A program made the position numbers and the translations under genes. A stretch of DNA of 64,000 nt from Iris pallida (taxonomy: Eukaryota > Streptophyta > Magnoliopsida > Asparagales > Iridaceae), in the NCBI GenBank assembly GCA_029216955.1, contig JANAVB010029819.1, forward strand, positions 31,957,028 through 32,021,027, given 5' to 3'. Each line of letters starts with the position of its first letter. The first letter of the stretch is position 1. This document shows, in pieces, positions 14,275-24,359 of this stretch. The notes below the pieces were generated by a model. That model had not been told where the DNA came from, did no database searches, and saw only the letters and a program-made list of their open reading frames with translations.

Positions 14275-14340
14275 CGATACGGTCTATACCGATACAGTTT
14301 GGCATGTCCCAATATGATACCGACCGATAGCGACAATAGA
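14275..14340. repeat. Second, degraded CCGATAC-rich patch
   Basis: CCGATACGGTCTATACCGAT, then GTTTGGCATGTCCCAATATG and GATACCGACCGATAGCGAC. It is homologous to the patch at 13640-13745, including the nearby phrase AGTCTCTTTTCC. Confidence 0.7.
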
Positions 14341-15358
14341 AGTCTCTTTTCCAGTCAGTTGAAAAATTAGGCAAGGTTAATCCTAACTGCATCTAAGCAA
14401 AAAAGATACAACAGTTAAAGTGCATTAGGAAAAGAATTACAGAAAAGTAAGCTTGTACAAAATAAAGCTGATATGCCCACTTATAAGGAAATGATAGAAA
14501 TGCGAGGTCTTTAGAATGTTAAAGAACAATCGGAATGCCCAATACTTGTATAAAGTAAACAAAAGTAGCAAGGCTTCAAAAACAACACAAATTAGAAAGG
14601 ATTCCAAGAACATAAAAGGTTTATAACTCTTCGTATATAAAGCAATGTTGATCTCTCTTTGAACTTGTTCTTCTTTCAAACATATATATGCATGTTTCAA
14701 TTTATCTCTACAGATGGAGTAGGTAACTGTCTCTCCAATTAGTTACTGGCATGCAGTAGGAGCTACTTGGGGGAAAGGAAGGAGTCTATAGACACCAAAT
14801 TATACCATTTGGGGCAATAAGACATCAAGGAAGAGTTGTCATGTCACTATAGTTTAAAGAATTTTTAAACCACTACAAGGACAAATTCTTCAGGGACCAC
14901 ACTAGAGAACCGTCTAAACTATCGATTATCCAAAAAACTAAGAACAACCATGCAATAAAATACAAGGCTATACTAAGAAGCTTCTGAGTCACTCCTTATA
15001 ATGGAGGATCCAAACATTAAAACACTTATAATCACTTCTCAAGATGTGCATCATCTAACAAGCATGCAAGTAACTTTTGTGTACATAGTTGTGTGATGAG
15101 TTGGTAGCTGTGTAGGCTGCATCTATGTTACAAAAACACGAATACAAAACGTTATGATAATACGGCAACACAGAGACAACAAAAATTTTGTTGTGTCCTA
15201 GACTCCTAGTGTATTTTGGAGTGTCCGTGTCATGTGCAGCTTGACACGGACACACAACTGAAATTGGGGTGTCAATACTTCCTAAATTTCGAGCCGTATT
15301 AGTATCTTGTGGCTTATTGATTATTTACCCAAGTTTTGGGGGATCGATCTCCGTGTTT

Positions 15359-16160
15359 TTACTTCATTCCACAGTACACTTCAGCCACAATAAACAAGCT
15401 AAGCGTCAACAGAAACTTAACTGTAGATAGCCAACTAACTAAAACGATACAGTCAAAGTAGTTCAGGTACAGAGCCCTATCCCCAACCAGGGTTAAAAAG
15501 ACGTGTATATCTTTATGCACAAACTTCTTGGGCTTGTTCTCCAGATTGTCCCGCGGTGGTCGCAATAGTTGTATCCCAAATGCCTGGGCGTACGTCTCGT
15601 CGAACTCCTCGAACTTCGCTTTCCGAAAGGCAAGAAGCTGCTTAATCCTCTTCATCCACTCCAAGTCCCTCGGCTCGGTGCTAGTTAGCGCCAGCACTGC
15701 CATCTGCAGGAACTCCACGCTCTCCTCCGGTACGAACTCCTCCCTGGCCTTCTCGATCTGCTGCACCGAGTAGATCCCCCGGCACTCGTACCCGAGCACG
15801 TCGACCGCGAGGTATCCCGGCATACGGGTGGGCCAGAAATTATAGGGGTTCCTGCACATACAGGAAAGGCCAAGTGCGGCCCTGTGGATGGACTTGTCGA
15901 GCGACTCGTCGACGGCCTTGGCGAAGCTCCTCGAGGTGGTCTATCGGGACTTCTCGAGGAAGGTGGAGGCGAAGGGGACAAGCTCCGAGGGGTCGAACCA
16001 GCCGTAGCTGCTATCGCTGAAGAACGCGACGAGGACGTGGTCCTCGCGCCTGGTCCTCCGGACCGACTGCGACGCTAAGGCCTCGTTGAAGATGTAGCCC
16101 GGCCACCATGGGTACGACTTGACCTTCCTCCACACCATGTCATCGGTCTTGAACCCGTGT
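15359..16160 (-). pseudogene. PWWP-domain (PDP-type) gene fragment captured in the CACTA element
   Basis: Reading leftward from about 16160: G-F-K-T-D-D-M-V-W-R-K-V-K-S-Y-P-W-W-P-G, then V-L-V-A-F-F-x-D-S-S-Y-G-W-F-D-P, the core of a PWWP domain, which in plant PDP-type proteins reads modified histones and works with Polycomb-type complexes. The frame continues through C-R-N-P-Y-N-F-W-P, G-Y-L-A-V-D-V, Q-I-E-K-A-R-E-E-F-V-P and F-R-K-A-K-F-E-E-F-D-E-T-Y-A-Q-A-F-G, the conserved region after the PWWP in that family. One in-frame TAG at 15941-15943 interrupts it (likely CAG to TAG); otherwise no frameshift is visible over about 260 codons. The G+C content is far higher than the surrounding transposon. 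The 5' part is missing upstream of a GA-rich tract at 16160-16180, and the C-terminal tail after about 15530 runs into non-conserved sequence. Fragment of a host gene, not functional as read. Confidence 0.88.
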
Positions 16161-16640
16161 ACGGAGAGAGAGAGAGAGATCGTCAGATCCCTTTCTAACT
16201 AGGTTTAGGGTTTTGGATCTTGGGTTAGGGTTTTGGAGTTGGAGGAAAGGAAGGAAAAGAAGAGGAGGAGAGGAGGGTGTTGCTGAACTAGCTAGAGTTA
16301 GGGTTTTGGATCTACGGTTAGGATTTTGGAGTTAGAGGAGAGGAGGAAGAAGAAAGGAGGAGAATAAGAAGATCGACCAGAACAATTTTGGTGGAGGAAA
16401 ATTCTTGTTGAAGCGCGGGGTGGAGCAAGGATTTTGCCAAAAATTGAACTTACAAAATATTACAAGTTTGCCACCGCTCTAAAATATTAATAATATTTTA
16501 TTTTATAAACGTTATAAAAAGTCCAGAATTAGCCCAAACCGTCATAGAAAAAAGGTATTTCGAACTTTGATAAAGCTTTGGTATCAGGCGTCATCAATAC
16601 GTCTTATCGAGCGTTATTAATAGGCCTTTTTGTTGTAGTA

Positions 16641-19373
16641 TTCATATTACGTATTTTGGTACGCATACGGAATCCCAACCCGTAATTAGACTTGTCTTGT
16701 TTAGCTTGATCCTGGTTTAATCTTATCTTGGTTTATTTTAGGTTCATCCTGGATCGACTTGTCTTGACTGGCTAGTCTTGGATTTGCATTGGCATGGGTT
16801 AGTTCACATTTCCTTGTTCATGTGGTTTATCCTGGCCTTGTCCTGTATTGGGTTCGGTTGGGTTCAGCTTGGTTGGGTTCGCTTTGGGTTGATAAGCAAA
16901 CCCCTACCTACCACCATCCCTCATTTATTAACCCAACCACCATTCTCTCTCTTCATTCATTACTCATTTACTCCTCTTCTCTTCTTCTTCCTTATCACCT
17001 TCTCCACCTACGCCACCGTAGGCAAGTGCAACTTGCTATCACAAGAGAACACCATGCTTTTATGGATCATTTAGCTTCCTTGCCTGATTTCAAACTACTT
17101 TAGAACTTGGCTTTTCTCATTTCGATGCATGGATTTTTGTAGATCTAGGTTTTAGCATTTTTTATTTTTATGGTTTGATCTACTAAACTGGCTTGTTTGT
17201 GAAAACTGATAGTTCCATGTGCAAGACATTCTGATGTTACGCAAGTTTGGTTTTGGAATGGTTGGATTTTACCGAGACTTGACCGAGATGGGGCTTTTCT
17301 TGAGCTCTTGAGATTTTATGCCTGCTTGTACCGGCCTTGGGGAGAAGATGAAGTTTTTACGTACACGTTCTTACGTGCCAGCGTAGTATTAAGTTTTACG
17401 CCCACGTTTTACGTGCCAGCGTATCATTTACCCCTTTTCACACACGTTTTCACGTGTCCGCGTAGTATTCCCTTTTTACGCACACGCATTGCGTGCCAGC
17501 GTAATCCTTCTACGCCGAGTTCACTTGAACTCTACGCAGGGGCCTTCCCGTTCGCGTAGACTCGTGCTCGCGTATTCTCCTACCGCGTAGAGTCACGCTA
17601 GCGTAGAGTGTCCCGTGCGTAGAGCCTCGCTCGCATAGACTCTCCCTTTCTCACGTAGAGCCTTGCATGCGGAAAGTTTCACTTGGGTGCTCGTGCGCGT
17701 AAAGTTCCGCTTTCATAGTGTGCTTGCTATGCGTAGAGCGTTCGCTGGCGTAGAGCGCTTGCTCGCGTAGAATCCTGCTTGCATGCACTCTTGCTCGCGT
17801 AGAGTTGCCTATCCTTAGGTCTTGACCGCGTAGAGCAATTTTACGCTCAGGGTCCATTTGGCCTAGCATACCCTTGCTTGCGTAGAGACTTTGAGTCCCT
17901 ATGGCGTAACCGTTGCCCTTTTATATTCTTATGCCTTTTGTCATAAACTTGATAACTTGAAATAATTGACATGACTGGACTGATAATTGTATATGGCACG
18001 GTATAACAAGTGAACTGACATGACATGACAAGACATGACAAGCAAGCCTGATGGGAACTAATGAATGCTGTTGCGACGACTAGCATGACATGACAGGAAT
18101 GAATGGCCTGGACTCCGTGGACGATTGTGTTTGTACAAGTGAACCAATACTATCTCGCATCATGTCTAGGACAGGGACCCCTGAGTACCACGGTCAGGGG
18201 TACTTACTGAAATTGACTAAGGCTAATAACTACAATAACCCAGTAGTCATGAAGAGATTTCCCAGCTACAGACAATCCCGTTATCTGGGCGTGCATGTGG
18301 ACTTGTAGCCTGCCGACAAGTAGGGCACATTTCCAGCACACTGTCATGTGTTGCACCCTTCATGAACGGATATTCAACCTGGATAACCTGGATGGTCTGC
18401 AGGGCTTGTGGCTGTTGGAATATCTCATTGCATCTTGCTAGTAACTAGGCCTGTGATAACCCTAGCTAGTTAAAGTATCAAACCGTACTCATTGCTTAGC
18501 CATGATTGATTGGATGGAGTCTAACCCAGTCTAGTCTTGTCCTGATCCTGTATAAGATTGTTACTTGACCTGATTGCTTGTGCTTTACTTTATCGATAAA
18601 TGGTGGAAACCAAGTTTCGTTCAGACGAAGGGTTACAACCCCGGTCCTTGTTTGGTTTAAGGGTTGTAACTCGGTTATCCGAATAGTCCCGTGGTTATCT
18701 TATCGTATATAGTCACAATTTTCTATATTTTTCTAGTCTTTATTATTTAATTATGTTTTGTGCTAATTGCTGGTTTTAAGTTCTTAAGTGAAGCCTCCTT
18801 TGTGGCACTTGATCTTTCTAGGGTCTGACCCAGCTGGTTTTGTATGGCCAGATACCGGAGTAGCTCCAAAGGATCTCTCTACCTTCCAGCCAGATGGAGA
18901 CCACCAGGCATAACCAAGGCAACGAGTGGGTTTTCCTTTTGTTCTCCCACTTTATTGTAAAAATATTCTTTTGAGGCGTTTAGCCGGCGAGCACGTGTTA
19001 GCTCGTATTGCACTTTACTTATTGTCTGCCTACGGGCTGTAACATGATTGACGAATCCTAGGGTTGATCATGCATGACCGAAACTCTTGCTAGTCTTCAC
19101 CTTTTGTATGACTAGCTTCATGATCATCCAAATATGTAATGTATGGGATGTCTTACTATTGTATATTTTATGCTCTAACATCTTGTGACTGCTTTTACTT
19201 GCTTGAGATTGAGACAACAGGCTTGTTCAAGACCATAAGAGACTGATGGCTTGTAGTTAAACCCTCATGTATCTAGACAGTCGTGACCATACAGCGAGGT
19301 GTATTCTATTTCAATATACATAGCTGGCTATGTATGTCCCCGCTCTCAAGTATTCTGGTTCTGGGGTGTCACA
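16641..19373 (+). repeat. 5' LTR of the Tekay-type element, main part
   Basis: Begins with the CACTA target duplication TTC, then CATATTACGTATTTTGGTAC, and is collinear with 24376-27079. It ends TTCTGGGGTGTCACA. With the 16 bases left of the CACTA it totals about 2.75 kb, close to the 2.72 kb 3' LTR. Many single-base differences from the 3' LTR suggest an old insertion. Confidence 0.9.
17310..17880 (+). repeat. LTR motif array, core GCGTAGAGC and TACGCACACGTTTTACGTG
   Basis: Two neighbouring arrays: four or five TTTACGCACACG-TTTTACGTGCCAGCGTAGTA-type units (about 17350-17500), then about a dozen GCGTAGAGC or GCGTAGAGT units spaced 16-35 bp (about 17555-17890). It occupies the place in the LTR where the left copy (880-1290) has CTCATGCGGCC units. 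It lies in the probable transcribed leader. Confidence 0.85.
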
Positions 19374-19595
19374 TGGTTTAAGTGGTGGTCCATGCAGGTC
19401 TTGTAAATCAAGATATGTGAGGGTTTACCGAATAGATGTCTCAATCAGCACTCGCCCTTGATCTCTGCTCGTATCCTCTGAATCCCTAAATTCTTAACCT
19501 GATCACATGCTTGTATTTTTGATCTGTCCTAGTCCTTCCTTATTATTCCCTGTGTCATCTTCTTCAGCGGCATTGTTCCTGGTCCTACCGATCGG
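19374..19595 (+). other. Leader with primer-binding-site position
   Basis: Starts TGGTTTAAGTGGTGGTCCAT immediately after the LTR, as in the left copy at 2956. A pyrimidine run ending in CATCTTCTTCAG near 19567 resembles a splice acceptor just ahead of gag. The usual initiator-Met primer site is not seen. Confidence 0.6.
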
Positions 19596-20862
19596 CAAGG
19601 CGGAGCACCTCCTATGGGTCAGCAGCAACCTGGAGATCAAGCCCAGCATTTCGGAGTAGCCTCCAGAGTCATGCCTGCTGAGGGTCAAGAGCCACCAGTT
19701 CAGCCAGTACAGCCTACAGAGCCTGATGACGGCACCTTGGTGGGTCTCATCAGGACATTGCTAGCATCTCAAGATATTCGGGGCGATGCCCTACACCAGG
19801 CAGTACAAGATGCTTTGAACAGAGGCGGTCATCAAGGGAACCAGACAGCCAACAGCTTAAAGCGTTTGAACCCTTCCTTCTTCGATGGTAGAGAAGATGC
19901 GATTGCCGCAGATGCTTGGCTGCAGAATACATAAGTGATTCTAGAAGCGGCGAAGACACCCGAGAATGAGAAGGTGGCGGTAGTACGCCTGTAGTTATTG
20001 GATCTTGCCCGCAGCTGGTGGACGACACAGGCCGTTGGACAAGTGGCACCTATTGCAAGGACAGTATTTCGTGAGAGATTCCAAACCATGTACTTCGATG
20101 ATGTAGCTCGGTACGATCTACAGACGAGGTTCACCAATCTGAAGCAGATGGGCAGGACGGTCGACGGATATGCGGCCGAGTTTTCGAGACTTAGTCGGTT
20201 TGCTCCCACCTAGGTAGCGACCGAGATCGACAGAGCCCAATGGTTCCAGCAGGGGCTCCATCTAGAGATTTTATTGGCAGTAGAGCAGTTTGAGCATCAG
20301 ACTTTTGATGCGATATTGAGAGCATCCAGGAAGCACGAGTATACCTCCAAGAGGATCGTGGACAGAACCGAAGGTCGGAAGCGATCTCATGGCCATATGA
20401 ATCAGTCTTCAGCACCAACCCCGGCAGCTAGGGCTTTGACAATTAGAACTCCGATACGGGCGGCCTCAGTAACGTCGATTTAGCATTCGACCCCGATGAA
20501 CCCTCAGCAGCAGAAGCAGAAGCAGTCTTCCGTAATGGGTTGCACACATTATGGGAAGCCAGGACATGTGGTGGCAGAATGTCGTAGAGCACAGAGATTG
20601 TGCTTGATTTATGGAGCAATGGACCACAGGGTTGGTAACTGCCCGAACCGGGGGAGTTTCTCTCCTTCGACCTTTTCTAGTCCTTCGGTGAGAGGACCAA
20701 CACCAGTCCAGCAGCAGCAACAGTTTTCGAGGCCCTTGCCGCCTCAGTTCCAAGCATTCCAGCAGGAAAACCCCCAGCAGTATGCCCACGCCCAAGCCCT
20801 GACTCAGAGCAGACAGAGAGGTTTTCAACAGAGGGGACCTGCACCCAGAGGACATGGTCAGG
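19596..20862 (+). pseudogene. gag: gag of the Tekay-type element (broken)
   Basis: The frame gives V-G-L-I-R-T-L-L-A-S-Q-D-I-R-G-D-A-L, L-K-R-L-N-P-S-F-F-D-G and the capsid core A-R-S-W-W-T-T-Q...F-R-E-R-F-Q-T-M-Y-F...F-T-N-L-K-Q-M-G-R-T-V-D-G-Y-A-A-E-F, as in Ty3/gypsy Gag. Stops interrupt it at 19932-19934, 19992-19994, 20211-20213 and 20481-20483; three are TAG where relatives would have CAG (Q). Two zinc knuckles follow (C-T-H-Y-G-K-P-G-H...C near 20540 and C-L-I-Y-G...H...C near 20600); in both the second cysteine is tyrosine. The likely start is the ATG at 19614 or an upstream codon after a splice. It is fused in frame with pol. Confidence 0.9.
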
Positions 20863-21374
20863 CGATGGCGATGACCGTAGAAGAAGGATTGGCACCAGGT
20901 GAAGTAGTGGCAGGTACTATTCTCGTCAACTCCTTTCCAGCATCAGCATCATTTGATTATGGTGCATTGTATTCTTTTATGTCTGTACGATTCGTGACAC
21001 GGATAGGACTGAAGTCTGAGTCATTATCAGTAAGGCTCAATATACTTACTGCTAACGGTCTTGTGGTAGTAGATATAGTTTTTTCCTTGTGTCGGATCAT
21101 GGTTAGCGTTAGAGAGTTCCCTGCTAGATTAATAGAGTTCCCGATGGCCGATTATGATGTGGTCTTAGGGATAGATTAGTTAAGGAACTAGTATGCTAGG
21201 ATAGACTGCCATGTTGGCAGGGTTATTTTTAGCATTCCAGGCGAGCCAGAGTTTTTCATTTCTCGAGGCGAAGTTGAACCTTCTCCTCCAGTATTGCGGA
21301 TGGCAGTAGCAGCAGTACAGTTACCTCGGATAGTTGAGGAGTTTCCAGATGTTTTTCCTTAGAAGCTTCCAGGA
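20863..21374 (+). pseudogene. Protease region of pol, Tekay type (broken)
   Basis: Same frame as gag. A-G-T-I-L-V-N-S-F-P-A-S-A-S-F-D-Y-G-A-L-Y-S-F marks the aspartic protease; the active-site triad normally D-S-G or D-T-G reads D-Y-G here. It continues to P-M-A-D-Y-D-V-V-L-G-I-D with a stop where W is expected (21177-21179), then more stops at 21189-21191 and 21360-21362. The protease would cleave the polyprotein in an intact element. Confidence 0.85.
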
Positions 21375-22109
21375 ATGCCGCCAGGGCGAGAGATCGAGTT
21401 TACTATCGACTTGATCCCAGGTACAGCCCCAGTGTCGGAGAGAGTCTACATGATGGCGCCATCAGAGTTAGAGATATTATACAAGATGATTGAAGAACTC
21501 AGGACCAAGGGATTCATTCGTGCCAGTGGATCGCCTTGGGGAGCCCCGATGCTTCTTATGAAAAAGAAGGATAGGACATCCAGATTATTTGTAGATTATC
21601 GTACCTTGAACTCAGTGACAATCAAGAACAGATACCCTCTCCCGAGGATAGATGACTTGTTTGATCAATTCAATGGGGCAGCAGTATTTTTGAAGATTGA
21701 CATACGGTCAGGATACCATCAGATCAGAGTCAGAGAGCAGGATATCCTGAAGACAGCTTTTAGATCTAGATATGGGCATTAGGAGTTCCTTGTTATGCCA
21801 TTTGGAGAAACCAATGCGCCAGCTGTATTCATGGACCTCATGAATCACATTTTCATGCCATACTTGGATCAGTTCGTGATTGTGTTTATAGATGATATCC
21901 TGGTCTACAGCAAGAGTGAAGCGGAGCATGAGCAGCATCTCAGAGTTGTCCTCCAGATTCTCAAAGAGCACCAGTTATATGCCAAGTTCAGTAAATACGA
22001 GTTCTGGCTCGATCGCATTTCGTACTTGGGTCATATTAATACCAGAGGAGGAGTAGAGGTGGATCCCCTGAAGATAGTAGCCATTGAGACATAGCCAGTA
22101 CCCAGCACA
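21375..22109 (+). pseudogene. Reverse transcriptase of the Tekay-type element (broken)
   Basis: Frame continuous with gag. It starts with [12 protein letters not shown] and shows P-Y, S-P-W-G-A-P-x-L-x-x-[56 protein letters not shown] and the catalytic F-I-D-D-I-L-V-Y-S near 21890. Stops at 21780-21782 (between Y-G-H and E-F-L) and 22092-22094 (TGG to TAG before P-V-P). Catalytic aspartates are intact, so loss of function comes from the nonsense codons. Confidence 0.93.
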
Positions 22110-22748
22110 GTGGCAAAAGTTCGTAGCTTTCTTGGCTTGGCCGGCTACTACCGGCGATTTGTTTCGGACTTTGCTCGAATTTTAGCACCATTGACCCAGT
22201 TGACCCGCAAGGATGTGCAGTTTGCCTGGACAGCAGAATATCAGGATTCTTTTGAAAAGTTAAAACGAGGCTTGATGACGACACTCATTCTCGCTCTTCC
22301 AGATCTGGCTGGAGGATTTTCAGTATATTGTGATGCTTCAGTCAGAGGTTTAGGATGTATTTTGATGCAGCATAGGAAGGTAATAGCTTATGCGTCATGT
22401 CAACTTCGTGATCATGAGAGGAATTACCCGACCCATGACTTGGAGTTGGCAGCAGTAGTGTTTGCACTTAATCTTTGGAGACACTACTTGCATGGAGATA
22501 TGGTGGAGATTTTCACCGACCACAAGAGCCTGAAGTATGTATTCATCCAGAAGGATCTCAATATGCGTCAGAGAAGGTGGCTAGAGCTACTTGTGGATTA
22601 TGATGTCAACCTGCAGTATCACCCAGGAAAGGCCAATGTAGTAGCAGATACATTGAGCAGGAGAGCCGGAGCTTATTTTCTAATAGCGTAGCCAGAGTTA
22701 TAAGCAGATCTTCAGAAGATTGGTATAGAAGTTGTCCTTCCTACCAAT
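22110..22748 (+). pseudogene. RNase H domain of the Tekay-type element (broken)
   Basis: Follows RT in the same frame: [13 protein letters not shown] (connection), then [34 protein letters not shown] and [14 protein letters not shown], ending [11 protein letters not shown]. It degrades the RNA strand of RNA-DNA hybrids. Two stops follow in the linker to integrase (22689-22691 and 22701-22703), both one transition from CAG or CAA. Confidence 0.92.
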
Positions 22749-23860
22749 GTGGCATTGATGGCCAGTCTGCAAGTTCAGTCCACTATAGTTGAGAGGATCA
22801 GGTTAGCTCAGTTATCAGATTCTAAGCTTCAGCGGCTCAGAACAGAGTATGAGACGGGACAACGGCCAGAGTTATGTATCCATGAGGATGGTACACTTCG
22901 ACATAGGAAGCATCTTTATGTAGCCAGTGGAGATATCAGACAGGAGATCATGGCAGAAGCTCACAGTTCTCAGTATTCCATTCATCCTGGTGGCACAAAA
23001 ATGTACCGTGATATCCGTCAGCACTTTTGTTGGAATGGCATAAAGAAGGAGATAGCCCGGTTTGTCTCTCGGTGTTTCGTTTGCCAACAAGTTAAAGCTG
23101 AGCATCAGAGATCGGCTGGACTTTTTCAGCCCTTGCCGACTCCAGAATTGAAGTGGGAGCATATCACCATGGATTTCGTGACTGAATTACCTAGGTCCCC
23201 GATCGGTAGGGATGCTATTTGGGTTATAGTCGACAGACTCACGAAGGTGGCTCACTTTCTCCCGTTCAGAGTTAGTCAGTCGACGGCTCAGCTAGCAGAG
23301 ATGTACCTCAGGAAGATTGTCAGATTATACGGTGTTCCAATCAGTATCACCTCGGACAGAGATTCAAGATTTACGTCGCACTTTTGGCGCAGTCTATAAG
23401 AGAGTTTGGGAACTCACCTCCAGTTCAGCTCAGCTTATCATCCGCAGACAGATGGTCAGTCAGAGCATACCATACGAACCTTGGAAAATATATTGAAATC
23501 TTGTACACTCGACTTCGGTGGCTCGTGGGAGGATCACCTGCACCTAGTGGAGTTCTCGTATAACAACACTTCCAAGCCAGTATCCAGATGGCACCGTTCG
23601 AGGCACTGTATGGTAGGAAGTGCATATCCCCGCTAGCATGGGACGATATTGGAGAAAGGCAGATGCTCGGTCCGAAAATGATTACTCAGACAGTTGAGGT
23701 GGTTATAAGAGTCAGAGATCATCTTCGAGTTGCACAAGTTCGCCCGTTCGACGTTCCCTTAAATTTTCCGTCGGCGACCATATATTCCTCAGGATCTCGC
23801 CTACCCGGGGCATCATTCGTTTCGGCGTACGAAAAAGGCTTAGTCCTAGGTATATAGGGC
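22749..23860 (+). pseudogene. Integrase of the Tekay-type element (broken)
   Basis: The H-H-C-C zinc region (S-I-H-P-G-G-T-K-M...C-F-V-C-Q-Q-V-K) is followed by the core: W-E-H-I-T-M-D-F-V-T-E-L-P, I-T-S-D-R-D-S-R-F-T-S-H-F and H-P-Q-T-D-G-Q-S-E-H-T, holding the D, D and E of the catalytic triad. A TAA at 23397-23399 interrupts it. Near 23590 the frame shifts: M-A-P-F-E-A-L-Y-G-R-K continues in another frame, and again near 23750 where [10 protein letters not shown] appears in a third frame. Confidence 0.9.
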
Positions 23861-24200
23861 CATTCGACATTCTAGAGCGAGTAGGTGATGTGTCCTATCG
23901 TCTCGCTCTCCCGCCGTCGTTGCGTGAGGTGCATAATGTCTTTCATGTATCCCAATTATAACGGTATATCCCGGATCTGAGTCATGTACTTGATCATTCA
24001 GAATTGGTTGTTGGTACCAACCTTTCGTATGAGGAGAGACCCGTATCCATATTAGACTGAAGAGAGAAAATACTCAAGAACAAGACTATTAGTTTAGTCC
24101 GTGTTGCTTGGGGTCATCACTCTCTAGGTGAGTCAACGTGGGAGCGTGAAGATGATATCCGATCGCGATATCCCGACCTATTTGACTCGTGAGGTATAAT
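23860..24200 (+). pseudogene. Integrase C-terminal region and chromodomain (broken)
   Basis: Translation of the shifted frame gives [16 protein letters not shown] and [17 protein letters not shown], then stops, then the chromodomain A-W-G-H-H-S-L-G-E-S-T-W-E-R-E-D-D-I-R-S-R-Y-P near 24104-24180. The chromodomain places the element among chromoviruses. Several stops break the stretch. Confidence 0.88.
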
Positions 24201-24340
24201 ATCTTCCTTATGCCTCATGTCCTCGATTCTTTTCTTGCATGATTGATTGCTTGATTGATTGCCTAGTTATAACTTGCTTGTGATAAATATAGCTTGTCCT
24301 TGCCTCTCTAGCCTCTTAATTAAATTCCGAGGATGGAATT

Positions 24341-24359
24341 CTTTTAAGGTGGGTAGAGT
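24341..24359 (+). other. Polypurine tract
   Basis: CTTTTAAGGTGGGTAGAGT lies immediately before the 3' LTR start TGTAACG. It is identical in kind to the tract at 237-254 and similar to the one before 40810. Confidence 0.8.

Larger units (their letters stand above)
12838..16640. mobile_element. Non-autonomous CACTA transposon carrying a host gene fragment
   Basis: The left end reads CACTACAACAAAAAATCC and the right end, read inward on the minus strand, TACTACAACAAAAAGGCC; only the first base differs over the first 14. The 3-bp duplication TTC flanks it (12835-12837 and 16641-16643). Subterminal copies of GCGTTATGAATAG or GCGTTATAAA lie near 12940-13060 and TTATAACG-type copies near 16500, as expected for transposase-binding repeats of this superfamily. 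No transposase frame is present, so movement would need a helper element. It contains a minus-strand PWWP gene fragment (15359-16160) near its right end. The remaining 2.5 kb on the left is AT-rich and non-coding apart from two GATATCGG-rich patches. Confidence 0.9.

Noticed and set aside
14437..14700. Minus-strand 87-codon frame in the CACTA element
   Set aside because: AT-rich, K/F/L-rich translation without motif; likely chance.
15359..16160. Intact host PWWP gene
   Set aside because: It lies wholly inside a CACTA element, lacks its 5' and 3' parts and has an in-frame stop.
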